A DNA stretch of 64,000 nt from Streptomyces endocoffeicus (GCF_016741935.1 NZ_JAERRG010000040.1:1-64000); one strand, 5' to 3'; positions 43,201 through 52,310 are shown, numbered from the stretch's first letter. Notes: generated from the letters alone by a model not told the origin. Made by a program: numbers and translations.

Positions 43201-43878
43201 GTGGCAGCACGACCCTTGAATGAAATTGTGGAAGCGGGCTGGGCCAAGGCACTTGAGCCCGTCGAGGAACGCATCGCGGCGATGGGCGACTTCCTGCGGT
43301 CCGAGATCGCGGCAGGCCGCACCTATCTGCCCGCCGGGCAGAATGTGCTGCGCGCCTTCCAGCAGCCCTTCGACGAGGTGAAGGTGCTGATCGTGGGTCA
43401 GGACCCGTATCCCACGCCCGGACACGCGGTGGGGCTCAGCTTCTCGGTGGCGCCCGAAGTGCGGCCGCTGCCCGGCAGTCTGGAGAACATCTACCGCGAG
43501 CTGCACACCGACCTCGCCCTGCCGCGTCCGTCCAACGGCGATCTGACGCCCTGGACCCAGCAGGGTGTACTGCTGCTCAACAAGGCGCTCACCACGGCCC
43601 CGCGCCGCCCCGCCGCCCACCGCGGCAAGGGCTGGGAGGAGGTCACCGAGCAGGCCATCCGGGCGCTGGCCGGGCGCGGCCGCCCCCTGGTGGCCATCCT
43701 GTGGGGCCGCGACGCCCGTAACGTACGGCCGCTGCTGGGCAGCCTTCCGGCGGTCGAGTCCGCGCACCCCTCCCCCATGTCCGCCGACCGCGGGTTCTTC
43801 GGCTCACGTCCCTTCAGCCGCGCCAATGAACTGCTGGCGCAGCAGGGGGCGCAGCCCGTGGACTGGCGCCTTCCCTGA
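43201..43878 (+). CDS. ung: Uracil-DNA glycosylase, family 1
   Basis: A 225-residue DNA repair enzyme that removes uracil from DNA. The water-activating motif is GQDPYPTPGHAVGLSFS (Asp68), and the minor-groove loop is HPSPMSADRGFFGSRPFS (His189), both intact. Start is GTG at 43201. It is alone on its transcript or read together with the next gene 40 bp downstream. Confidence 0.95.
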   Translation: MAARPLNEIVEAGWAKALEPVEERIAAMGDFLRSEIAAGRTYLPAGQNVLRAFQQPFDEVKVLIVGQDPYPTPGHAVGLSFSVAPEVRPLPGSLENIYRELHTDLALPRPSNGDLTPWTQQGVLLLNKALTTAPRRPAAHRGKGWEEVTEQAIRALAGRGRPLVAILWGRDARNVRPLLGSLPAVESAHPSPMSADRGFFGSRPFSRANELLAQQGAQPVDWRLP

Positions 43879-43917
43879 CCCCATCGTTCCAGGTGGGCCA
43901 AGGGTAGTCTGCCCGCC

Positions 43918-44739
43918 ATGACATCACCTACGAACACCCCTCCGGGCTGGTACGCCGACCCCCAGGGCACACCGAACCAGCTGCGCTGGTGGGACGGCGC
44001 CCAGTGGACCGCCCATACGCACGCGGGCCAGCCCGGACAGCCTCCGCCGCAGCAGGCCGCCCCGCCCAACCACAACCCCGGCAAGGTCCAGCACCAGGTG
44101 CAGCAGCAGGCGCATGTGGGCCCCTCGGCGGGCGGCGGCGGCACGCTGTTCACCGAACCGGTGCTGGTGGTGAACCAGAAGGCCAAGCTGATCGAGCTCA
44201 CCAATGAGTACAGCGTCTTCGACCAGCACGGGCGCACCATCGGTTCGGTGGTCCAGGTCGGCCAGAGCACGCTGAAGAAGGTCGCGCGGTTCGTCTCGAG
44301 CCTCGACCAGTTCATGACCCACCGGCTGGAGATCCGCGACGCCAACGGGCAGCCGCATCTGGTGCTCACCCGGCCCGCGAAGTTCGTGAAGTCCAAGGTG
44401 CAGGTGACCCGACCGGACGGACAGCCGGTCGGTGAGATCGTCCAGCAGAACGTCTTCGGCAAGATCAACTTTGGCATTCACGTCAACGGCCAGCAGGTCG
44501 GCGCCATCAAGGCGGAGAACTGGCGGGCCTGGAACTTCGCCATCGTCGACCACACGGACAGCGAGGTCGCCCGGATCACCAAGACCTGGGAGGGCCTGGC
44601 GAAGACGATGTTCACGACGGCGGACAACTACGTCCTCCAGATCCACCGCCAGCTGCCCGACCCGCTGCTGAGCCTTGTGATCGCCACGGCCCTCACCGTG
44701 GACACGGCGCTCAAGCAGGACTCGCGCGGATTCGGCTGA
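43918..44739 (+). CDS. DUF2510 / LURP-one (scramblase-like) protein
   Basis: A 273-residue protein. The N-terminus is a DUF2510 module, GWYADPQGTPNQLRWWDGAQ, common in actinobacterial membrane-associated proteins. A Pro/Gln-rich linker (~40-70) follows, then a LURP-one/phospholipid-scramblase-like barrel (FTEPVLVVNQKAKLIEL ... FDQHGRTIGSVVQ). The C-terminal hydrophobic helix DPLLSLVIATALTVDTAL could touch the membrane, as in scramblase-like proteins. Function in bacteria is unclear. Confidence 0.82.
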   Translation: MTSPTNTPPGWYADPQGTPNQLRWWDGAQWTAHTHAGQPGQPPPQQAAPPNHNPGKVQHQVQQQAHVGPSAGGGGTLFTEPVLVVNQKAKLIELTNEYSVFDQHGRTIGSVVQVGQSTLKKVARFVSSLDQFMTHRLEIRDANGQPHLVLTRPAKFVKSKVQVTRPDGQPVGEIVQQNVFGKINFGIHVNGQQVGAIKAENWRAWNFAIVDHTDSEVARITKTWEGLAKTMFTTADNYVLQIHRQLPDPLLSLVIATALTVDTALKQDSRGFG

Positions 44740-44743
44740 GCCG

Positions 44744-46138
44744 GTGGCCGACACGGTGCCCGACGCCGCGGCGACGCATGTGCTCGGGATCGATTCGGGC
44801 GGCTCGGGCGTACGGGTGGGGGTGGCCCGCGCGGACGCCTACGGCGGCTCCGCCGCGGAGAACGGGCCCCCGCCGCCGCTGTCCTGGTCCTCGCCGCTAT
44901 TGATGTGGTCCTCGCCGCTATTGACGTGGTCCTCGCCGCCACTGACGTGGTCCTCGTCCACGCCCGCCGTCGTCGGCGACCGGGGCATCGACGCGGAGGA
45001 CCTGCTGGCGCGGGTCCTGCCCGCCGCCCGGGAGCTGCTGCGCGAAGCCGGGGCCCGGCGCCTCGGCGCGGTCTGCGTCGGCGCGGCGGGCATGGCCACA
45101 CTCGGCGACGACCTGCGCACCAGACTCCCGGACGCGCTCGCCGACGCCCTGGGCGTACGGCGACTCGCGCTGGCGGCCGACGCGGTGACCGCGTACGCCG
45201 GGGCGTTGGGCCAGCGTCCCGGCGCGGTGGTCGCGGCGGGGACGGGGCTGATCGCGCTGGGGGCGGTGCCGGAGGGGGTTACGGAGGGCTCGGGCGGCGC
45301 GGGCGGTTTGTCCGGCGCAGGTGGTTTGTCCGGCGCGGATGACGCATCCCGTACGGGCGGCGTACCCGGCACGGGCGGTGCGCCCGGCACCAGCGGTGCG
45401 TCCGGCACGGGCGGCGTACCCGGCACGAGGGGTGCGTCCGGCACGAGCGGTGCGTCCGGCACGGGCGGCGTACCCGGCACGAGGGGTGCGTCCGGCACGG
45501 GCAGTGCGCCCGGCACCAGCGGTGCGTCCGGCACGGGCGGTGCGTCCGGCACGGACGCCGCCGACCCAGGCGGGGACACTCGCTGGGCGGCCACCGGCTG
45601 GCGGCGGGCCGACGGATGGGGCCATCTGCTGGGCGACTGCGGCGGCGGTGCGTGGATCGGCCGGGCGGGCCTGGAGGCGGCGATGCGCGCGTACGACGGG
45701 CGCGACGGCGGCTCGAAGCCGTTGCTGGCCCGCCTGGAAGCTGTCTTCGGCCCCGCGACCGGGCTGCCGGGGAAGCTGTATCCGCGCCCCGACCGCCCCG
45801 CCGTCCTGGCCTCCTTCGCCCCCGAGGTGGGCCGGTGCGCCGCCGAGGATCCGATCGCGGCGGCGATCCTGCGGACCGCCGCCCGCCATGTCGCCGAGGC
45901 CGCCGAGGCGGTCTGCCCCCGGCTGGTGTCGAGCGAGGTGGCGCTCACCGGCGGGCTGTTCCGTATGGGCGCGCCGCTGCTGACGCCCGTGCGCGAGGAG
46001 CTGGCGGCGCGGCTGCCCGGGACCCGGGTCACCGAGGCGGCCGGGGATCCGCTGGACGGGGCGCTGTGCGTCGCGGCGGCGCTGGCGGCGGACGAACTGC
46101 GGCTGCCGCGGGACCCGGCGCTGCTCAGCGTCGTCTGA
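44744..46138 (+). CDS. BadF/BadG-type ATPase, N-acetylglucosamine kinase-like, with repeat insertions
   Basis: A 464-residue actin-fold kinase. Phosphate 1 motif GIDSGGSGVRVGVA at the N-terminus, VVAAGTGLIALGAV in the middle, WGHLLGDCGGGAWIGR and LTGGLFRMGAPLL near the end match the BadF/GlcNAc kinase family. Two low-complexity insertions are unusual: WSSPLLT-type repeats near residues 46-70, and a ~90-residue Gly/Ser/Thr/Pro tract (G-A-S-G-T units) before the GWGHLLGD motif. The second inflates the protein well over the usual ~320 residues. GTG at 44744 lies 5 nt after the previous stop, so the two are likely co-transcribed. Confidence 0.82.
   Translation: MADTVPDAAATHVLGIDSGGSGVRVGVARADAYGGSAAENGPPPPLSWSSPLLMWSSPLLTWSSPPLTWSSSTPAVVGDRGIDAEDLLARVLPAARELLREAGARRLGAVCVGAAGMATLGDDLRTRLPDALADALGVRRLALAADAVTAYAGALGQRPGAVVAAGTGLIALGAVPEGVTEGSGGAGGLSGAGGLSGADDASRTGGVPGTGGAPGTSGASGTGGVPGTRGASGTSGASGTGGVPGTRGASGTGSAPGTSGASGTGGASGTDAADPGGDTRWAATGWRRADGWGHLLGDCGGGAWIGRAGLEAAMRAYDGRDGGSKPLLARLEAVFGPATGLPGKLYPRPDRPAVLASFAPEVGRCAAEDPIAAAILRTAARHVAEAAEAVCPRLVSSEVALTGGLFRMGAPLLTPVREELAARLPGTRVTEAAGDPLDGALCVAAALAADELRLPRDPALLSVV
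44885..44962 (+). repeat. 21-bp tandem repeat in the BadF-type gene
   Basis: Units of 21 bp start at 44885, 44906 and 44927, with a truncated fourth at 44948. Each begins TGGTCCTCGCCGC and encodes WSSPLLT-like heptapeptides. Confidence 0.88.
45290..45558 (+). repeat. 15-bp repeat tract in the BadF-type gene
   Basis: A ~270-bp tract of degenerate 15-bp units (GGTGCGTCCGGCACG and relatives) encoding GASGT / GVPGT / GAPGT pentapeptides. All units keep frame. It should be a flexible loop outside the kinase core. Confidence 0.9.
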
Positions 46139-46449
46139 GCCCACGCCCCGTACGTACGGGAAACGAGACGCACACGACGCGCGCACGAAGCAGGACGCCC
46201 GACACGGGACGCCCGACACAGGGCACCCGGCACAGGGCACCCGGCACAGGCGCCCATACGGGCACCCAATGCCCGCCGACCCATATCGAACGCCATGACC
46301 GACCATTCCGGACACATGACCGATTCTTCGACCAAGTGTGGCTGCTGAACGCACATCAACACACAACACCGGTCGACAAAGCGGGACAGATGCCCCCAGT
46401 CACCCCCTCCCGAACAGCCGAGCCCATTAAGCGACTAACATGCGGCGCC
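46139..46449. other. Intergenic region with short tandem repeats
   Basis: 311 bp without a gene. Positions 46193-46249 hold four tandem units of ~14 bp (two of GGACGCCCGACAC type, two of GGCACCCGGCACAG type). The right part (46320-46440) is lower in GC and probably holds the promoter of the next gene. Confidence 0.75.
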
Positions 46450-47448
46450 ATGAGCTCCCCCACAGGGCCCGCGTCCGGCCTGCCTGTACGAATGCCACGT
46501 CCCCGCCAGCCCGGACGGCACCGCCGACCGGAGCCCGCCGCCGTACCTCTCGGCGCGCCTCCGCTGGTGCTGGCCATCCCCGGTGCGCCGAATGACGGTG
46601 CCCGGCGCCTGGCCGAGGAGCTCCTGAGCATCGCCCGTTCCGAGATGCCCGGGCTTGACGCCCAGATCGGTTTCCTGGACGGCGACGGCGAGGAGTTCCC
46701 GCAGCTCGAGTCGGTGCTCACGCGCGCCGCCCAGGAGAACCCCGAGCGGCTGCGGCAGGCGGCCGAGGCCGCCAAGGCCCTCGCCGACGAGGCGGCGGAG
46801 GCGATCACGGCGGCCGAGGCCGCGGGCGAGGTCGTCGACGAGGTCCCGTCCGTCCCCACGGTGCCCACGGACGGCCCGGCGGCCGTCGTGGTGCCGCTGC
46901 TCGCGGGCCCGGACAACGGCCAGCTGCGCCGCATACGCCAGGCCGTCATGAGCAGCGGCTCGGCGGCCGAACTCACCGACGTCCTCGGCCCGCATCCGCT
47001 GCTCGCCGAGGCCCTGCACGTGCGTCTGTCGGAGGCGGGCCTGGCCCGCGCCGACCGCGCCCGGCTCTTCACGGTCGCGACCGCCGCGGACGGCATCATC
47101 CTCGCCACGGTGGGCGGCGAGGAGGCGGCCCAGGCCGGTGGCATCACCGGCATGCTGCTCTCCGCGCGCCTCGCGGTGCCGGTGATGGCCGCCGCGCTGG
47201 ACGAGGACGGGGCCGTCCTCCGCGTCGCCGAGCAGCTGCGCTCGGCCGGCTCCGCGCGGCTGGCCCTCGCGCCGTACCTCATCGGCCCGGAGGTCTCCGC
47301 CGAGCTGATCTCGGCGGCGGCCGAGGAGGCGGGCTGCTCGGCGGCCGAGGCGCTGGGCGACTACCCGGCCGTGGGCAAGCTGGCCCTGGCGAAGTACGCG
47401 GCGGCGCTGGGCATCACGCTGCAGCAGGCCTCCCCGGCGATGCGCTGA
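46450..47448 (+). CDS. CbiX-like (sirohydrochlorin chelatase-fold) protein
   Basis: A 332-residue protein with a disordered Pro/Arg-rich N-terminus (~1-40) and two halves resembling CbiX chelatase domains (PPLVLAIPGAPNDGARRLAEE ... and AAVVVPLLAGPDNG ...), joined by an Ala/Glu-rich helix. The chelatase His of the usual GHGS motif is missing (AIPGAPN instead), so metal chelation is doubtful. The ATG at 46450 is chosen from the conserved start of the protein; the open frame upstream overlaps the previous gene. Assignment is by fold resemblance only. Confidence 0.65.
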   Translation: MSSPTGPASGLPVRMPRPRQPGRHRRPEPAAVPLGAPPLVLAIPGAPNDGARRLAEELLSIARSEMPGLDAQIGFLDGDGEEFPQLESVLTRAAQENPERLRQAAEAAKALADEAAEAITAAEAAGEVVDEVPSVPTVPTDGPAAVVVPLLAGPDNGQLRRIRQAVMSSGSAAELTDVLGPHPLLAEALHVRLSEAGLARADRARLFTVATAADGIILATVGGEEAAQAGGITGMLLSARLAVPVMAAALDEDGAVLRVAEQLRSAGSARLALAPYLIGPEVSAELISAAAEEAGCSAAEALGDYPAVGKLALAKYAAALGITLQQASPAMR

Positions 47449-47492
47449 CGCGCCGGGCGCCGGGCGACGGGCGATGGACGACGAAGCGAAGC

Positions 47493-47518
47493 GGGGCGGT
47501 GACCAAGGTCACCGCCCC
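47493..47518. terminator. Bidirectional terminator
   Basis: GGGGCGGTGACC (47493-47504) and GGTCACCGCCCC (47507-47518) form a perfect 12-bp inverted repeat with a 2-nt centre, between the convergent CbiX-like and lactonase genes. Confidence 0.85.
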
Positions 47519-47541
47519 CACTCGCATGACCCCGACGAACG

Positions 47542-48576
47542 TCACCCGAAGACCACACAGGACGCCGCCGTGGCCGGAACAGAACCCCCACGACGCGGCA
47601 CCCCGCTCGACGGATCGATGTCGAACCAGGTGACATCGCCCGAGCGCTCATTGGACACATAGAGCCGTCGTCCCGACGGGCCGAGCGTCAGATCGCGCGG
47701 CCAGTGGCCGCCGCAGGGCGTGGTGGTGACCAGCTCCATGCGGTCGCCCGACGCATCGAGGGCGAGCGTCGCGATGCTGTCGTGACCACGGTTCGCGGCC
47801 CATACGAAGCGGCCGTCCCCGGAGACCACGACCTCGGCGGGATAGGTCTCGGCATCCGTGCCCTCGGGCACCACACGGGTCTCGCCCAGCGGTTCCAGAT
47901 CGCCGGACGCCGCGTCCCAACGGCAGGCCGTGATCGTCGGGTCGAGCTCGTTGATGACATACACGCGGTCGCCGCGCGGATGGAACGCCAGATGGCGCGG
48001 ACCGCTCCCCGGACGCAGCCGGACCTCCCGATGCGGACGCGGCCCGGGCAGCGCGTACACCTGCACCGCGTCGATCCCCAGGTCCACGGCGAGCAGCCAG
48101 CCGCCCGACGGATCGGCCGCCACGGCATGCGCGTGCGGCCCCCGCTGCCGCTCCGGATGCGGCCCGCTGCCCTCGTGGCGCAGCACGGCCACCGACTCCC
48201 CGAGCCGGCCGTCCTCCAGCACCGGCAGCGCGGTGACACTGCCGGACCCGTAGTTGGCCGTCAGCAGCTGCCCACCGGCCAGCGCCAGATGAGTGGGCGC
48301 CGCACCGAGCACCGGTACGGCCTCCCCGGCCAACGAGGGCGGATCCTGCCCGACGTCCAGGGCGGCGGCCGCCCCGTCATCGGTCTCACTCACCGCGTAC
48401 AGCACACGCCCACCGGGCGCGACCGCCAGATAGGACGGATTGACGACCACATCCGTAGAGTTCCGGATCCGCAGCGCCCCCGTCTCATCATCGACATCGG
48501 CCACGGTGACCCCGGCCCCACCCGCCGAGGTGAACGACCCGATATACGCCCGCCACCCACTCCCTGTCGCACCCAC
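47542..48576 (-). CDS. Lactonase-family seven-bladed beta-propeller
   Basis: A 344-residue protein of the 6-phosphogluconolactonase/YVTN group (GWRAYIGSFTSAGGAGVTVAD at the start; HPRGDRVYVINELDPTITA; GSGPRHLAFHP). Repeated blades of ~45 residues are visible, e.g. VSGDGRFVWAANRGHDSIAT and GPSGRRLYVSNERSGDVTWF. There is no signal peptide. It may hydrolyse sugar lactones, but many members have unknown substrates. GTG at 48576. Divergent from the phosphoglucomutase-like gene across 155 bp. Confidence 0.85.
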   Translation of the reverse strand: MGATGSGWRAYIGSFTSAGGAGVTVADVDDETGALRIRNSTDVVVNPSYLAVAPGGRVLYAVSETDDGAAAALDVGQDPPSLAGEAVPVLGAAPTHLALAGGQLLTANYGSGSVTALPVLEDGRLGESVAVLRHEGSGPHPERQRGPHAHAVAADPSGGWLLAVDLGIDAVQVYALPGPRPHREVRLRPGSGPRHLAFHPRGDRVYVINELDPTITACRWDAASGDLEPLGETRVVPEGTDAETYPAEVVVSGDGRFVWAANRGHDSIATLALDASGDRMELVTTTPCGGHWPRDLTLGPSGRRLYVSNERSGDVTWFDIDPSSGVPRRGGSVPATAASCVVFG

Positions 48577-48731
48577 CGCACTACCCTTCCGCCGACTCCG
48601 GTTCGGTATCCGCTCGGGGCCGACGCTAACAGAGCGGTCTAGACCAACACGCCGTCACACGGGCCCTCGCCGGGCACGGCGTACGCGGAGTTCCGGCGAT
48701 AGCACGAGCGAACTCTTGGCATGCTGTCCCC

Positions 48732-49412
48732 ATGAGCACCATGCCCGCCGTGATCTTCGACCTGGACGGCACGCTAGTGGACAGCGAGCCCCTCTACTAC
48801 GAGGCGGGGAGGCGGACCCTCGAGCGGTATGGGGTCGCCGGCTTCAGTTGGGAGGAGCACACGCAGTTCATCGGGATCGGGACCCGCGAGACGCTGGAGA
48901 CGCTGCGCGAGCGGTACGGCATCGAGGCGCCCGTGGCGGAGCTGCTCGCCGTCAAGAACCGGCACTATCTGGAGCTGGCGGCCACGGCCGAGATCTTTCC
49001 CGAGATGCGGGCCTTCGTGGAGCGGCTGAGGGCCGCCGGGCATCCGCTGATCGTGGCCTCCGGCTCGTCCCGTTCCGCGATCGAGACCGCGCTCAAGGCC
49101 ACCGGACTGGACGCGTTGCTGCCCGGCTATGTGTCCGCGGAGGACGTGGGCCGTGGCAAGCCGGAGCCGGATGTGTTCCTGGCCGCGGCGCGGCTGCTGG
49201 CCGTCGGTCCGGGGCAGTGTGTGGTGGTCGAGGACGCCGGTCCCGGGGTGGAGGCGGCGCGGCGGGCCGGGATGCGGTGTATCGCCGTTCCGTACGCGGG
49301 CGGGCCGTCCCCGGACGGCGAGCTGTTCGCCTCCGCGGGGCTGCTCTTCCGGGGCGGGCAGCCGGAGTTCGACGCCCGGCGGGCCTATGAGTGGGTCACC
49401 GGGGGTAGTTGA
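48732..49412 (+). CDS. HAD hydrolase, beta-phosphoglucomutase-like
   Basis: A 226-residue HAD phosphatase/mutase. Motif I FDLDGTLVDSEP (Asp10, Asp12), cap domain of the small helical type, motif II VASGSSRSAI, Lys in GRGKPEPDVF, motif IV VVVEDAGPGVEAARRAGM. All catalytic residues are present, unlike the HAD at 33219. The substrate is probably a phosphosugar. Confidence 0.9.
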   Translation: MSTMPAVIFDLDGTLVDSEPLYYEAGRRTLERYGVAGFSWEEHTQFIGIGTRETLETLRERYGIEAPVAELLAVKNRHYLELAATAEIFPEMRAFVERLRAAGHPLIVASGSSRSAIETALKATGLDALLPGYVSAEDVGRGKPEPDVFLAAARLLAVGPGQCVVVEDAGPGVEAARRAGMRCIAVPYAGGPSPDGELFASAGLLFRGGQPEFDARRAYEWVTGGS

Positions 49413-49528
49413 TGGCCCCCGCGACTGGTTGTGGTCGGTACCCCGGGCCGCGGCCACCATCCCTCCAGTGAGACGATGCGCGAATGCCCGGACATTCACC
49501 GGCATGTCGTAGGAGAGACGGAGGGCGT

Positions 49529-50470
49529 ATGGAAAGACGTGGGGGCAAGGCGATCCGCCGCTGGGGGACGGCGGTCATCGCCTCGGCGGCGGCCTTGACG
49601 GTCGCCGTGCCGGCGAGCACCGCTCAGGCCACCGAGGCCGCGCGCGGGCCGTCGGGGGTCAGTGCCAAGGGCGCGTATCTGCTGGACAACGGCACCAACA
49701 AGCAGTTGTGGGCCAAGGCGGCGGACACCAAGCGGCCGATGGCGAGCACCACGAAGCTCATGACGGCGATGGTGGTGCTCGACAGCCGGGGGCTGAATCT
49801 CAACAAGAAGGTCTCCGTCAAGCAGTCGTACATCGACTACACCGCGCGCGTCGGTGGCAGCAAGGCGGACCTGCAGAAGGGGGACAAGCTCACCGTCAAG
49901 CAGCTGGTGTACGGCCTGCTGCTGCCGTCCGGCTGCGATGCGGCCATGGCGCTCGCCGACACGTTCGGCACGGGTGACACCACCGCCAAGCGCACCAAGT
50001 CGTTTATCGCGCAGATGAACAAGAAGGCGTCCGCGCTGGGGATGACCAGGACCCACTACGACACCTTCGACGGCATCTCGGAGGGGGGACAGAATTACAC
50101 CACGCCGCGCGACATGGCCAAGCTGGCCAGGCACGCGCTGCGCAACGCCACCCTCGGCACGGTCGTGAAGTCCGTCGACACCATCCAGAAGGCCCCGGCC
50201 GCCAACGGCAGGACCAGGACGTACTACTGGAACAACACCAATCGGCTGCTGGGCTCGTACAGCGGCACGATCGGCATCAAGACGGGCACCGGTACGGCGC
50301 CCGGCAGGTGCCTGGTCTTCGCCGCGAAGCGTGACGGACGCACCGTCGTGGGCGTGATCCTCAACGCGCCCAAGCGCTACCCGGACGCGAAGAAGATGCT
50401 CGACTGGGCCTTCCGGGCCCAGACCAAGGTGACGTGGCGGCAGCTGCCCAAGGGCACGCCCCAGGACTGA
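49529..50470 (+). CDS. D-alanyl-D-alanine carboxypeptidase (S11, PBP5/DacA type)
   Basis: A 313-residue secreted penicillin-binding protein that trims the peptide stem of peptidoglycan. Signal peptide in the first ~35 residues (ending ASTAQATEA). Active motifs: Ser73-Thr-Thr-Lys76, Ser134-Gly-Cys136, Lys251-Thr-Gly253. The SGC in place of SGN is the S11 form found in many actinobacteria. ATG at 49529 with GGAGGG upstream; the longer frame from 49484 is rejected. Confidence 0.93.
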   Translation: MERRGGKAIRRWGTAVIASAAALTVAVPASTAQATEAARGPSGVSAKGAYLLDNGTNKQLWAKAADTKRPMASTTKLMTAMVVLDSRGLNLNKKVSVKQSYIDYTARVGGSKADLQKGDKLTVKQLVYGLLLPSGCDAAMALADTFGTGDTTAKRTKSFIAQMNKKASALGMTRTHYDTFDGISEGGQNYTTPRDMAKLARHALRNATLGTVVKSVDTIQKAPAANGRTRTYYWNNTNRLLGSYSGTIGIKTGTGTAPGRCLVFAAKRDGRTVVGVILNAPKRYPDAKKMLDWAFRAQTKVTWRQLPKGTPQD

Positions 50471-50483
50471 ACCACATATGGGC

Positions 50484-50520
50484 GGTGCCCCGGCCGGACC
50501 TGAAGTCCGGCCGGGGCACC
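50484..50520. terminator. Bidirectional terminator
   Basis: A perfect 16-bp stem (50484-50499 and 50505-50520, GGTGCCCCGGCCGGAC) with a 5-nt loop between the convergent carboxypeptidase and DUF1996 genes. Confidence 0.92.
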
Positions 50521-50567
50521 GGGCCTTGCGGGCACCGGGCCTTGCGGGCACGGGCCTTGCGGGCACC
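50521..50567. repeat. 16-bp x3 tandem repeat next to the terminator
   Basis: Units GGGCCTTGCGGGCACC at 50521-50536 and 50552-50567, with a 15-bp copy between at 50537-50551, filling the space between terminator and DUF1996 stop. Confidence 0.92.
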
Positions 50568-50572
50568 GGCTG

Positions 50573-51997
50573 TCAGCCGCACTTGCGCCCGGTGTTGACG
50601 CACTTCACGGCCTTCTTCATCAGCGAGTCGGACATCACGTTGATGAAGTCGCCGTGGTCGGTCACCGGCTTGTGCAGTTGCTCGGGGAAGCTGTCGACCG
50701 CGAAGAGCGAGCCGGGCGCGACCTTGTAGGTGATCCGCTGGATCAGCTGCGGGATGGCCTTGAACCCCTTGGCGCACCCGCCCTTGGCGTCCGCGAACGC
50801 CACATGGGTGCGGTGGTTCGCGCTGTCGGCGTTCTTGCCGTCCCAGCAGCTCTGGAACTTGAACGTACGGACCACCTTGCTGCCCTTGGGGCAGAGCGGG
50901 TACTTGTCCTTCAGCTGCCGGTTCTCGAAGCCGGTGCAGCTCCAGGAGGCGTTGGCGTTGGCCGTGCCGTTGGTGAAGGCCTTGGCGTCGCCGGTGATGA
51001 TGCGCAGGAACTTGGGCATCGCCACGACCTTGGACACCGCGCTGCCGCGGAAGGTGATCGACGCGGTGGTCGGCCGCAGGATCTTCCCGATGTTGCCCTC
51101 GGTGCCGCCGCCGGGCGCGTCGGCGTCGACCTCCTTCGTCCCGTCCTGTTGCCGCAGGACCGGCCAGTAGTGGGTGGAGCGGTCGCCGTTGGTGCAGGTG
51201 GTCCCGGCGGCGGCGAGGCCGTCGTTGGTGGAGAAGGCGTCGGTGTCGCGGTTGCCGACGTAGTCGTGCATGTGGTGGGCGCCGTTGGACACACCGGGGG
51301 CGACGATCACGTTGTCCGAGTTGAAGTGCTTGTTCTCATTGCGTCCGCAGCGCGAGGAGAAGGTGCCACGGGAGGCGTTGCCCTGCGTGCGGGGGTTCTT
51401 GACGTTCGGCTTCACCTTGCGGATGTCCACGAAGTCCGCCCGCACCGGGCCGGACTGCGCCTGGCCGCCCGCGGCCGGGGCGGCGGGGGCGGCCGTTCCC
51501 GCGGCGGGGGTGGCACCCGCCGACGCGGCGGCCGGTGCGGCGGCCGGGTTGGGCGCCTCCTGCACGGTGCAGGACGCCATCGTGTCCAGGCCGGACGGGC
51601 GGCTCCCCACCCGGCCGATCTCGTTCCCGATGCGGTTCAGCGCGCCACGCCGCTGGGCGGTCAGCGGCTCCAGCACCCGGGTGCGCACCCAGTCCCGGTC
51701 GGCGCCGGGGCCGCGCGCGGCCAACTGCTTGTAGGCGTCGGCCACCTGGCTGTCCATCGTCGCCAGTTCCTTGTCCACGGTGGGCCGCGCCTGCTGCGGC
51801 ACACTCGCCAGCCGGGTCGCGGCATCCGGGCACTTGACGGTCATCGCCGTTCGCGCCGACGCCTGCTGCCCGGCCGACTGGCGGGCGGCGGAAGCATCGT
51901 TGTCGGTCATCAGGAGAGCCCCGCCGCCCACGGCCAGTGCGGTCACTCCGACCACGGTCAGCCCGATGACCCTGGATCGCTTGTGTCTCTTCCTCAT
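50573..51997 (-). CDS. Secreted DUF1996 protein
   Basis: A 474-residue exported protein. Signal: MRKRHKRSR then a hydrophobic segment ending near ALLMTDNDASA. A helical region (~55-150) and an Ala/Pro-rich linker (AAPAAPAAGGQAQ) lead to the DUF1996 domain, with its conserved start VRADFVDIRKVKPN and HMHDYVGNRDTD, and several cysteines. The family is found in fungi and actinobacteria and has no assigned activity, though the His/Asp/Glu positions suggest metal or sugar binding. ATG at 51997; the upstream frame is not coding. Confidence 0.87.
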   Translation of the reverse strand: MRKRHKRSRVIGLTVVGVTALAVGGGALLMTDNDASAARQSAGQQASARTAMTVKCPDAATRLASVPQQARPTVDKELATMDSQVADAYKQLAARGPGADRDWVRTRVLEPLTAQRRGALNRIGNEIGRVGSRPSGLDTMASCTVQEAPNPAAAPAAASAGATPAAGTAAPAAPAAGGQAQSGPVRADFVDIRKVKPNVKNPRTQGNASRGTFSSRCGRNENKHFNSDNVIVAPGVSNGAHHMHDYVGNRDTDAFSTNDGLAAAGTTCTNGDRSTHYWPVLRQQDGTKEVDADAPGGGTEGNIGKILRPTTASITFRGSAVSKVVAMPKFLRIITGDAKAFTNGTANANASWSCTGFENRQLKDKYPLCPKGSKVVRTFKFQSCWDGKNADSANHRTHVAFADAKGGCAKGFKAIPQLIQRITYKVAPGSLFAVDSFPEQLHKPVTDHGDFINVMSDSLMKKAVKCVNTGRKCG

Positions 51998-52310
51998 CCT
52001 TCGCCCCTCATCGGCAGTCTTCGTACGCCGGGGACGCGTTGCCCTCGGCCACGTCGGAGCGCGCTCCCGCCACCCGTCCCGGAGTGGAGGGCGCAACCCG
52101 ACGACGGTGGATACGGACGGCGAGGCGATCGTTCTCAACGGTGGTCGCAACATCTCGTAAATAGCCGGAGGAGTCGGTGCACTGGTGCATCTCCTTAGTG
52201 GCTTCACCACATATCCACGGACCCACGGGACGAAGGTGATCAGCTATGGCTAAAGTGAGTGCTTCGTTTCACCACCCCCCAATGTCCCTCTACGCGCCCC
52301 GGAGCCCCCC
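51998..52310. promoter_or_regulatory. Divergent region DUF1996 / D-Ala-D-Ala carboxypeptidase
   Basis: 313 bp without a gene, carrying both promoters. It is lower in GC around 52130-52290. The short repeat GTGCAC-TG-GTGCAT and a small GTGG-CTTCA-CCAC hairpin occur in 52175-52215. No promoter boxes were assigned with confidence. Confidence 0.55.

Noticed and set aside
44839..46369. Long minus-strand frames opposite the BadF-type gene
   Set aside because: The repeats keep all frames open; the proteins are low-complexity with no family features.
45616..46449. Upstream extension of the CbiX-like protein
   Set aside because: It overlaps the BadF-type gene and a repeat-rich spacer; coding character begins at 46450.
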